Positions 57,245-64,000 of a stretch of 64,000 bases of DNA are shown piece after piece. Under the pieces are notes generated by a model. That model was given only the letters and a program-made list of their open reading frames with translations, was not told where the DNA came from and searched no databases. The DNA is from Acetobacter okinawensis JCM 25146 (GTDB lineage Bacteria; Pseudomonadota; Alphaproteobacteria; Acetobacterales; Acetobacteraceae). The stretch is taken from assembly GCF_000613865.1 (NCBI RefSeq), contig NZ_BAJU01000007.1, forward strand, positions 1-64,000. Reading direction: 5' to 3'. A program made the translations under genes and the position numbers. Positions within the stretch are counted from its first letter, which is position 1. Each line of letters begins with the position of its first letter.

Positions 57245-57543
57245 AGCGGGCCTGTCCTCCAGCTGGGCTTTAGTGCCAAAGCCCGCAAATAATAAGGGCG
57301 GAGCCTGCGTATGAGGCTCCGTTAAAAGAAGTTTTTGCACAATTCCACGGTTCCGCGTTTTTCGGCAAGAGACGAGCTTGCCCGCAGTGGAACCCTTGCG
57401 GAGTTATCCAGTTGGACCCATTATATCAAAAGAGTTGTTTTTCTGCCATGTGCACCCGCGGGCCTTATGCCATCAGGCCAGTTTGGAGTGTGTGGCAGGG
57501 TTACGCTTTTTTGCCACATCAACCGTTTTTCCGGAGGTCAGCC
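57245..57543. other. Divergent promoter region of tkt operon and ankyrin gene
   Basis: This 300-base region separates the tkt operon (minus) from the ankyrin gene (plus) and should hold both promoters. I see no gene, structured RNA or clear sigma-70 pair. Confidence 0.4.
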
Positions 57544-58116
57544 ATGACAGAAGAGTCTCAACGGACACAGTCCGGGCAGGCCCCCGCCAATCCGGCAGCC
57601 GGAGCAGGCGGGCAGGCTTTTACGCGCGAGCAGGTGGAAGCTCTGTTCATTAACGCTGCCAGAGAAGGGGATGCGGACCTTCTTGCCCGTTTTCTGGATG
57701 CGGGGATGAACCCCAACCAGAGGATGGAAAAGGGCTACACACCGCTGATTCTGGCTGCCTATAACGGGCACAGGGATGCGGTGCGCGTGCTGCTTGACCG
57801 CGGTGCCGATACCAATCTGCAGGATGAAAAAGGCTCTACAGCACTCAGTGGAGTCGCCTTTAAAGGCGATGTTGTTCTGGCAAATATGCTGCTTGAGGCG
57901 GGGGCGGAGGTGGATGCCACCAACGCTGTGGGCCGTACACCGCTTATGTTTGCCGTCATGTTCGGGCGTGATGACGTTGCCCGTGCGCTCCTTGGTGCTG
58001 GTGCCAATGTTCTGCTCCGTGATGGTGAGGGGCTGAGTGCTCTTGATCTGGCCCAGAGGCAGGGGAATGGTGCGCTCTTGCAGGATTTGAAAAAAGCGGT
58101 AGGCGTTTCTGCCTGA
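57544..58116 (+). CDS. Ankyrin repeat protein
   Basis: A 190-residue protein with four ankyrin repeats (about 35-180) showing the consensus GYTPLILAAYNGHRDAVRVLL, then GSTALSGVAFKGD, GRTPLMFAVMFGRDDVARALL and GLSALDLAQRQGN, each about 33 residues. The N-terminal 30 residues are low-complexity, Gly/Ala/Gln-rich. It is cytoplasmic by lack of signal, and probably a protein-protein adaptor. GGAGG is 6 bases before ATG 57544. The partner is unknown; it sits alone before hisC with a terminator between. Confidence 0.9.
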   Translation: MTEESQRTQSGQAPANPAAGAGGQAFTREQVEALFINAAREGDADLLARFLDAGMNPNQRMEKGYTPLILAAYNGHRDAVRVLLDRGADTNLQDEKGSTALSGVAFKGDVVLANMLLEAGAEVDATNAVGRTPLMFAVMFGRDDVARALLGAGANVLLRDGEGLSALDLAQRQGNGALLQDLKKAVGVSA

Positions 58117-58183
58117 TAGTAAGAGCAGGAGCATGGCGCGCAGGAGCGTGCCATGCCCGTTGTGAGCGAAGCCTTTTTTGAGC

Positions 58184-58207
58184 AACGGCCTGCCAGCGCA
58201 GGCCGTT
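58184..58207 (+). terminator. Hairpin terminator after the ankyrin gene
   Basis: The arms AACGGCCTG and CAGGCCGTT pair perfectly around a short loop and are followed by TTTAACTTTTTG. This is a likely rho-independent terminator between the ankyrin gene and hisC. Confidence 0.65.
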
Positions 58208-58234
58208 TAACTTTTTGTCTATGGAATGATCAGC

Positions 58235-59302
58235 ATGAGCCGCTTCTGGAGCCCTCTTGTCCACACCCTTACGCCTTATGTGCCGGGGGAGCAGCCCAAG
58301 ATTGCCAATCTGATCAAGCTGAACACCAATGAACTGCCCTATGGCCCGTCCCCCAAAGCGCTGGAGGCCATAAAAGCTGCCACAGATGACAGTCTGCGCC
58401 TGTACCCGGACCCCGAGGCACTGGCATTGCGCACGGCACTGGGCAAGCGTGTTGGCCTTGGTGCGGAGCATGTGTTTGTTGGCAATGGCTCGGACGAAGT
58501 GCTCGCCCACGCGTTTCAGGCTCTGTTCGCCCACGGGGAGCCGCTGCTCTTCCCCGATGTGAGTTACAGTTTTTACAAGGTGTATTGTGGCCTGTACAAA
58601 CTACCTTACCGCATGGTGCCGCTGAGTGCTGACATGCGCATTGTGGTGGAGGACTACGCAGGCCCGTGCAGTGGCGTGGTCATTGCAAACCCCAATGCGC
58701 CCACCGGCATAGCTCTGGGGCTGGACGCCATTCGCAGGCTGCTGGAGATGCACCCTGAGCGCGTGGTGCTGGTGGATGAGGCCTATGTGGATTTTGGCGC
58801 CCAGAGCGCTGTGGAATTGGTCCGCGAATACCCTAACCTGCTGGTTGTGCAGACTTTTTCCAAATCCCGCGCACTGGCTGGCGCACGGGTGGGCTTTGCC
58901 TTTGGTCAGCCGGATCTGATCGAAGCCCTTGTGCGGGTCAAGGACAGCTTCAATTCCTATCCTCTGGACCGTCTGGCGCAGGTCGGGGCGCTGGCTTCGG
59001 TGGAGGATGAGGCGTGGTTTGCCCAAGGCGTGCAGCAGGTGGTCGACAACCGCAGCCTGTTGAGTGAGGGGCTGGAGGCTCTTGGTTTTGAAGTCTTGCC
59101 GTCTACGGCAAACTTTGTTTACACTCGTCACCCTGACCGTGATGCAGGAGAACTGGCCGCGCAGCTAAGGTCCCGGGCCATTCTGGTCCGCCACCTTAAA
59201 GGCGAACGCACAATGGCGTGGTTGCGCATTACGGTTGGAACACAAGAGCAGTGTCAGGCGTTGCTGGATGTTTTGCGCGACAGTGTTCTTCGCAATTCGT
59301 AA
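58235..59302 (+). CDS. hisC: Histidinol-phosphate aminotransferase
   Basis: A 355-residue class II PLP aminotransferase converting imidazole-acetol phosphate and glutamate to histidinol phosphate. Signatures: [56 protein letters not shown], and the PLP Lys in [15 protein letters not shown] (near 211). It is separate from other his genes, as often in alphaproteobacteria, where HisC may also transaminate aromatic acids. ATG 58235 gives MSRFWSPLV; an in-frame ATG at 58226 is also possible. Confidence 0.93.
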   Translation: MSRFWSPLVHTLTPYVPGEQPKIANLIKLNTNELPYGPSPKALEAIKAATDDSLRLYPDPEALALRTALGKRVGLGAEHVFVGNGSDEVLAHAFQALFAHGEPLLFPDVSYSFYKVYCGLYKLPYRMVPLSADMRIVVEDYAGPCSGVVIANPNAPTGIALGLDAIRRLLEMHPERVVLVDEAYVDFGAQSAVELVREYPNLLVVQTFSKSRALAGARVGFAFGQPDLIEALVRVKDSFNSYPLDRLAQVGALASVEDEAWFAQGVQQVVDNRSLLSEGLEALGFEVLPSTANFVYTRHPDRDAGELAAQLRSRAILVRHLKGERTMAWLRITVGTQEQCQALLDVLRDSVLRNS

Positions 59303-59460
59303 AAACTGTCTGCTCAATTCGTCCAGTCGTCACGGCTCTGGCCGGGCCTGTACCGCATAGCAAAGCGGCAGGCGCACACAGAGTCAGGTATTAAATTTTG
59401 AAGACATAAACCATGCCGCAGCCCCAGCCGCATGGTCTTGATTTGATGGAGGATCTGTTC

Positions 59461-59739
59461 ATGCGCGCTTATCGCGGCCAGATGTCTGATAACCAGCCAA
59501 TCCGGCGTTCCCTGCCGGAAAAACAGAAGCAGTTGCGTGACCTGAAGGAAACGCTGGCTGCCATGAAGTCTCACACCTCCCCTGCTTTGAAGGAGAGCGT
59601 GCGCAAACGTATTGCCCAGCTTGAAGCTGAGCTGACGGCAGCGCCTGTGCTTAAGGCTGCCAACCGGAGCAGTACGGCGGCACGGCCCCGGCAGGAGCGG
59701 GCCGCCACGCCACGCAGGCCAACAATACGTTCCCTTTAA
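59461..59739 (+). CDS. Small coiled-coil hypothetical protein
   Basis: A 92-residue basic protein with a heptad-like helical stretch (KQKQLRDLKETLAAMK and ESVRKRIAQLEAELT) and a Pro/Arg-rich tail. I start at ATG 59461, because GGAGG is 8 bases upstream; the frame is open back to an ATG at 59413. No domain recognised. A terminator follows, so it is monocistronic. It may bind nucleic acid or a partner via the coiled coil; this is inference. Confidence 0.6.
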   Translation: MRAYRGQMSDNQPIRRSLPEKQKQLRDLKETLAAMKSHTSPALKESVRKRIAQLEAELTAAPVLKAANRSSTAARPRQERAATPRRPTIRSL

Positions 59740-59754
59740 ATAATGGGAAAGAAA

Positions 59755-59788
59755 GGGGAGGGGTGGTTGACCGCTCCCCTTTTTGTGT
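59755..59788 (+). terminator. Rho-independent terminator
   Basis: GGGGAG pairs with CTCCCC across a 13-base loop, extended by A/T pairs and followed by TTTTTG, just after the small coiled-coil gene. Confidence 0.8.
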
Positions 59789-59900
59789 GGCTTGTGCGTG
59801 GTGAAACATTTTTGGGCGAGATTGTCGCTGCAAGATAAGCCGCGCTGCGGCGCATTGGAAAAAAAAACCATAAGAGCTGAGCAGAACAGGGAGAGCGGAA

Positions 59901-60959
59901 TTGGCTGGAACCACCTTATCTCCACTGGCGGACCTGCTCTCTGAAGGGGGGACCCTCCTGCGTGATGGTCTGGTATGGGCCATTTACTGCCGTCCCGGGC
60001 AGGAACCGCAGGAGCTGGAGCGCGATGTGGTGGTCCATCGCCTGACCACAGGCAATTTTCCCCCCGAGTTTGCCGAAGGTGGGGGATGGGCGTGGTTCCA
60101 TTTTGATATCGTCCACACCATGTCCCGCCATCAGATTGAAACCATTCCCTCCCTGCCAGAGGAAGTGCGGCAGGTGCTCACCAACCTTGAGCGCAGCACA
60201 CGTCTGGAAAACGAGGGGGATATTGTTTTTGGCGCACTCCCCGCGTTTGATGATACGTCGACTGATGATGACCGTAATGTCAGCACATGGCGGTTTGCCC
60301 TTGAGCCTGACCTGCTGCTGACAACCCGCCGCCACCCTATACCCGCTCTTGGCGTGGTCTTTCACGAGCTCAAGCGGGGGCTGGTTCCCCGCTCCCCTGC
60401 CAGAGTGGTGGACCGCGCCCTTCTGGAATTTGCTGATACACTGCGGCGTGACTTTGCCCGGCTGGATGACCAGCTTGACCGGGCGGAGGATGTGCTGCTT
60501 ATGCTCGACCGGGATACGGATCTGGGCCGTATGAGTGGTCTGCTGGGTATGGTGCGCCGCCGCTCCACGGAGTTGCGACGTGTTCTGGCCCCGGTGGATC
60601 GTATTTTCCGCGATGAAGAACTCGAGCTGCCCGAATGGGCCGAAGATGACCTGAAGGACCGCTCGCACCGGCAGGTACATGCGGCACTCGATGACCTTCT
60701 GGCCCTACAGGACCGTGCCCGCTCCTTGCAGGACGAGCTGACGTCCAATCAGGCGGAAGAGACCAACCGGCGTCTGTATATTTTGACGGTTGGTACCATT
60801 CTTATGCTGCCCGCAACGCTGGTGACGGGTTTTTTTGGTATGAATACCGGCGGCATGTTCCTGACCAATGGAACATGGGGTACGGTTGATGCCGGTGGGC
60901 TGTGCTTCCTTATCATGATGGGTACATGGTTTTTGCTCAAACTGATCCGCTTTTTGTAA
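59901..60959 (+). CDS. CorA/ZntB family divalent cation transporter
   Basis: A 352-residue CorA-superfamily protein: an N-terminal cytoplasmic domain, long stalk helices (RSLQDELTSNQAEETNRRLYILTVGTIL), and two C-terminal membrane helices separated by the signature GMNTGG. The family motif GMN is present, and the following residues suit ZntB more than CorA. It likely moves Zn2+ (or Mg2+) across the inner membrane. The start is a TTG at 59901 with GGGAGAG upstream; no ATG is available in a family-consistent place. Confidence 0.88.
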   Translation: MAGTTLSPLADLLSEGGTLLRDGLVWAIYCRPGQEPQELERDVVVHRLTTGNFPPEFAEGGGWAWFHFDIVHTMSRHQIETIPSLPEEVRQVLTNLERSTRLENEGDIVFGALPAFDDTSTDDDRNVSTWRFALEPDLLLTTRRHPIPALGVVFHELKRGLVPRSPARVVDRALLEFADTLRRDFARLDDQLDRAEDVLLMLDRDTDLGRMSGLLGMVRRRSTELRRVLAPVDRIFRDEELELPEWAEDDLKDRSHRQVHAALDDLLALQDRARSLQDELTSNQAEETNRRLYILTVGTILMLPATLVTGFFGMNTGGMFLTNGTWGTVDAGGLCFLIMMGTWFLLKLIRFL

Positions 60960-61260
60960 AAACTGCTGTAGTCGTGCCGCAGTTCAGGCGGCGCATACAG
61001 GTGTGTGGCGGGTTGCTCGGTTTGCCATAAAATTAGCCATATTGGGCGGTAGAGGCATCTACCCCTACGGCTCCGGGTCAAATGGTTTTTGTGTCTGCAC
61101 AAATCAAAGACGGTTTGGATGAGGTGCGGTGTGGAGCCGTACAAGCGTTTTGTTGCATGTGGAGTGGGGTCTGTATAAATACAGGGCCGTATTTTCTGGC
61201 TGGATCATGTGGGACCGGGCGTGAATCAGGCCGGATTTCCTGTGCTACGGCAAGGATGGA
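60960..61260. other. Intergenic region before the SLT-SPOR gene
   Basis: About 300 bases between the ZntB stop and the transglycosylase start. I see no gene or clear terminator. It presumably carries the promoter of the transglycosylase gene. Confidence 0.35.
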
Positions 61261-62680
61261 TTGGACAGCATGACAGGCACACAGGCGCTCCCTCAGATGC
61301 AAGACTGCTGTGCCCTCAGTCGGTCCCGCAAACCCGTGCGTGCCATAAAGGGGGCTGCGGCTCTTGGGCTGCTGGCTTTGCTTGCCGCCTGTGCCAGCCA
61401 GCCCGGTGGGAGCGATACGGATGTTCCCATTGCGCAGGAAGCCGAATTTTACCCGCGCCCATGCCCGTTCCTATTACGCCCCACCGGGTCCGGCGGATGA
61501 CCCGTGGGGGCCGTACATCAGCGAGGCCTCCAAGCGCTTTGATGTGCCAGAGGCGTGGGTGCGTGCGGTTATCCAGCAGGAATCGGGTGGCAAGTTGTTC
61601 CATGATGGTCAACTGGTTACTTCCGGCCCCGGTGCCATGGGGCTGATGCAGCTTATGCCCCCTACGTATGACGAGATGCGCGCCGCCTATAATCTGGGCG
61701 GAGATGCCTACGAACCGCACGATAACATTATGGCGGGCACGGCATATTTGCGGCAGTTGTACGATGTTTATGGCTCTCCGGGTTTTCTGGCGGCATATAA
61801 TGCAGGGCCCGGGCGTCTGGAGGATTTTATCACCCGCAACCGCACCCTGCCGAAGGAGACGCGGAACTATGTGGCCTCCATCGGGCGGCGGATCGTAGGT
61901 ATTTCACCCCTCAACCGCTCGCAGGCCGATATGCAGGTCGCAAGCCATGACACCTTTACACAAAGTGCAACGGCGGGGGGGTATGCCCGCCAGCAAGGTG
62001 GCATCAGTGCCGTGCGTGCTGCGTGGTCAAACAGGCAGCAGGGGAGCATGCAGCCCGTGCAGGTGGCTGATGCCATTGGGGATGATAGTGCGGATACGGC
62101 CCCAGCATCTTCGACAAGCTATGGGCAGGACTGGCATCCTGTTTCACGTAAAACAAAGATGGACGGGCTGACGGAAAGTCCGGCCGATGTCCGGGCAATC
62201 TGGGCTAAACGGCTGGGGGCAACGGCGCAGACAACACCGGATACCCCAATACAGGTGGCGCAGGCAGCGGAAGAGCCGGTGGATGATGCAGCCCCAGCGG
62301 CCGCATCCGCACAGACCGAACCAGAACCCACCAGAATGGCTGTGGGAACGGGGCGCACAGGCGGGAATTTAAGGCTCTTCCCCAGTGTTCACGCGGAGCC
62401 CGCACCCTTGCTGAGTAGAAAGGTGCGGGGGGCGGATGCCAGAAACTGGGCTATTCAGGTCGGTGCTTTTGGGTCTGCCGCGCTGGCGCAGCAGGCATCG
62501 GGGCGGGCGCAGCAGCAAAGTAGCGCCCTATCTGGCGCACATGTGCAGATTGCGATGGTGCAGGCCAAAAAAGGGCGTCTATACCGGGCGCGTCTGATCA
62601 ACCTGTCCCATACCGATGCGGTGGGAGCGTGCCGCAAGTTGAGCGGGTGTGTTGTGATCTCTCCCCAGTCCCAGCCCTGA
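61261..62680 (+). CDS. Lytic transglycosylase lipoprotein with SPOR domain (frame broken once)
   Basis: Removing one T from the run at 61447-61450 joins a lipoprotein signal (LLALLAAC) to an SLT domain and a SPOR domain, about 470 residues in all. SLT motifs: VIQQESGGKLF (catalytic Glu), GPGAMGLMQLMPPT, AGTAYLRQLYDVYG, AAYNAGPGR. The C-terminal ~75 residues (NWAIQVGAFGSAALAQQASG to VVISP) are a SPOR-type domain binding denuded glycan at division sites; the middle is disordered. It cleaves peptidoglycan in the periplasm, probably in cell separation like RlpA or MltD. The start is TTG 61261 (AAGGA upstream) or ATG 61270. Confidence 0.85.
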
Positions 62681-62719
62681 GCGGTTTTAAGAATTCATAA
62701 CCGGCGGGGGGCAGTTTGC

Positions 62720-63685
62720 TCAGCCAGCCGGAGCCGGCTGCACGGTTTTTGCCGCAGGGGCAGGTGCGCCCGGGGCTGCCAGAGGGGCATTGTCCCGGCC
62801 TGAATAGCGGTCAATAATCTGCTTGGTGGCGGCTGCCGCCTCCTGCGCTGCGGCCACGGCAACATCCCCCCAGTACTGGTCGAGCGAGTGGGCGTCTATA
62901 TCGTGGAGTTGCGTGGCGGCTCCTGCTTCCTTGCCGCCTGCATCCACAACCCGCCAGACAATCTCGATATGCTGCTGGGGGTGGCCAGTGGTGCCTGCTG
63001 GGCCGGGGGTCAGCTTTACGGTGGTGGTTACAATAAAGTCAGCATTTTTGGCAGAGTTCTGGAGCGTATCTGCACTGTCGCGGAAGGCGGCGGTAAAGGC
63101 CTGCGCGAGTGATGTGTTTCCATCCCCCGGTGCGCCACTGACACCAGTAAAATAAACCCGTGCCGCACGGTGTTTGAGGCTATGTGGGTCTTTTTCCATG
63201 TCGTCAGCCTGAATACCGGTCAGGGCCGTGGTAATGCGGTTGGCAGCATCCTGCGCGACCAGTGCAAAAAATGCCTGATCCCCGGCAGACCACTGCGCAA
63301 CGGGTACGGGGCTGCCTTCCTGTGTTGCGCGGACCGTGTTCTGGGGGGTCATGACGGTATAGACCGGTACCACCTGCCCGTTGCGCAGTTCGGCCTGCAT
63401 GTTCAGCCACCAGTCCCCCTTGCGGGTTGGCTGGGCTATGGCGGGAATGGTCTGCTGGAGCAGTGCCTGTGCAACATCTTTTGCCCATAGCTCAGCATTG
63501 GCGTTGGAGAGCAGGGCATTGGGGGGTGTTGGCACATCCAGCCGGGAGGGAGGGGCGTTTGTGGCCAGTCCCGGTCCGTTTTTGCCCGAATGGGCAAAGG
63601 GATGAGGCACATCCAGACACCCGCTGAGTAGCAGCAGGGCTGAGCAGGGAAGGGCAAGGCGTAAAGGCTTCAGGCGGCCTGTCAT
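62720..63685 (-). CDS. Hypothetical lipoprotein
   Basis: A 321-residue predicted lipoprotein: the signal ends in LLLLSGC (Cys near 23), then a 250-residue globular region with QALLQQTIPAIAQPTRKGDWWL and ARVYFTGVSGAPGDGNTSLAQAF, and an Ala/Pro-rich tail. I know no named domain; it is conserved-looking and probably envelope-located. Its ATG overlaps the stop of pgeF (ATGA), so it is the downstream partner of a peptidoglycan-editing factor gene, consistent with a cell-envelope role. Confidence 0.75.
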   Translation of the reverse strand: MTGRLKPLRLALPCSALLLLSGCLDVPHPFAHSGKNGPGLATNAPPSRLDVPTPPNALLSNANAELWAKDVAQALLQQTIPAIAQPTRKGDWWLNMQAELRNGQVVPVYTVMTPQNTVRATQEGSPVPVAQWSAGDQAFFALVAQDAANRITTALTGIQADDMEKDPHSLKHRAARVYFTGVSGAPGDGNTSLAQAFTAAFRDSADTLQNSAKNADFIVTTTVKLTPGPAGTTGHPQQHIEIVWRVVDAGGKEAGAATQLHDIDAHSLDQYWGDVAVAAAQEAAAATKQIIDRYSGRDNAPLAAPGAPAPAAKTVQPAPAG

Positions 63686-64000
63686 GAGTTACGGGGTCCC
63701 GTGGCAATGGCAGAAATCTGGTGTCCGATAGGGCCACCGCCAGCAAGAGTACGCCGCCTGTGGCTGAAAAACCGTGTTTCCTCCGTGAGTGTATCTACGC
63801 CCAGAGCAACAGCATGCCGGATGCCTGCACGCTGGAGGCGGAATACGCACCACCCGGCCAGATCAAACTGGTAATGGCCAGCCCGTTTGCCGGGGGCAAA
63901 AAAGCGGGCGGCCTGTCTGTCTGTGCTGGTAATGGCTGTGTGCATGTCTTCTGCTGTCTCGTAGCTTTCCTGCGCAATGCAGGGGCCTACGACGGCACTC
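63682..64000 (-). CDS. pgeF: PgeF/YfiH polyphenol oxidase-laccase domain protein, C-terminal part
   Basis: The visible 105 codons match the C-terminus of the PgeF (YfiH, DUF152) family: AVVGPCIAQESYETAEDM (with the conserved Cys and metal-ligand region), FAPGKRAGHYQFDLAGW, and FFSHRRRTLAGGGPIGHQISAI. PgeF edits mis-incorporated amino acids in peptidoglycan precursors and was earlier called a multicopper laccase. The N-terminal part lies beyond the window edge. It is translationally coupled to the downstream lipoprotein gene. Confidence 0.9.
   Translation of the reverse strand, partial: SAVVGPCIAQESYETAEDMHTAITSTDRQAARFFAPGKRAGHYQFDLAGWCVFRLQRAGIRHAVALGVDTLTEETRFFSHRRRTLAGGGPIGHQISAIATGPRNS

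Noticed and set aside
56180-57292. Plus-strand open frame of 370 codons opposite tkt
   Set aside because: Antisense to transketolase, Cys/Gly/Val-rich with no recognisable domain.
1-64000. CRISPR arrays, prophage, toxin-antitoxin or restriction genes
   Set aside because: No regularly spaced repeats and no recognisable cas, phage, toxin or methylase/endonuclease genes were found; the only mobile element is the partial IS at the left end.

Overview
The window looks like chromosomal DNA of an acetic acid bacterium, most likely an Acetobacter. The evidence is the combination of a bacterial pyruvate decarboxylase (rare outside Acetobacter, Gluconacetobacter and Zymomonas), a membrane-bound PQQ glucose dehydrogenase, a fused transaldolase/glucose-6-phosphate isomerase, and a complete oxidative/non-oxidative pentose phosphate operon with gluconokinase. 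I cannot name the species from sequence alone.

Layout. (1) 1-7.4 kb: an accessory-looking, visibly more AT-rich left end. An IS5-type element has cut a VIT metal transporter, followed by cytochrome b561, an IclR-type HTH fragment, an OmpR-type two-component system, a TSUP permease and an Nramp transporter. (2) 7.6-13 kb: thioesterase, pdc and gcd. (3) 12.9-18.6 kb: arsC, SulP permease and a sulfide/persulfide-type cluster (TauE permease, MBL dioxygenase-like enzyme, peroxiredoxin, ArsR/BigR-like regulator), then tag. (4) 18.6-23.3 kb: a four-gene efflux operon (YtcA, HlyD/EmrA, FUSC, outer-membrane factor). (5) 23.5-30.9 kb: HIT and YffB proteins, bacterioferritin, a lipoprotein hydrolase with a DUF4105 protein, a histidine-phosphatase-like protein lacking its histidines, and a cobalamin riboswitch in front of an unknown gene and a beta-hydroxyacid dehydrogenase. 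(6) 31-38.4 kb: Fur-box TonB receptor, AraC regulator, methyltransferase, LysE exporter, and an IclR/HbpS/MFS set. (7) 38.8-47.5 kb: tRNA-Glu and a run of minus-strand housekeeping genes (DUF1489, hemW, kup, yggS, quinone oxidoreductase, ClC channel, solitary binding protein). (8) 47.9-57.2 kb: the pentose phosphate operon tkt, tal-pgi, gnd, HAD phosphatase, pgl, rpiA, gntK and a small unknown gene. (9) 57.5-64 kb: ankyrin protein, hisC, small coiled-coil protein, ZntB/CorA, SLT-SPOR lipoprotein, an unknown lipoprotein and a partial pgeF.

How the genes fit together. The membrane glucose dehydrogenase makes gluconolactone/gluconate in the periplasm. Gluconokinase returns gluconate to 6-phosphogluconate, and gnd, rpiA, tkt and tal-pgi cycle it to fructose-6-phosphate and glucose-6-phosphate; pyruvate decarboxylase then opens the route to acetaldehyde and acetate. 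No zwf or phosphofructokinase is seen in the window.

Quality warning. At least 17, probably 18, single-base frame breaks split otherwise well-conserved genes, including pdc, tkt, tal-pgi and gnd. Many sit in homopolymers. I treat them as probable sequence errors and annotate each such gene as one CDS spanning the break.
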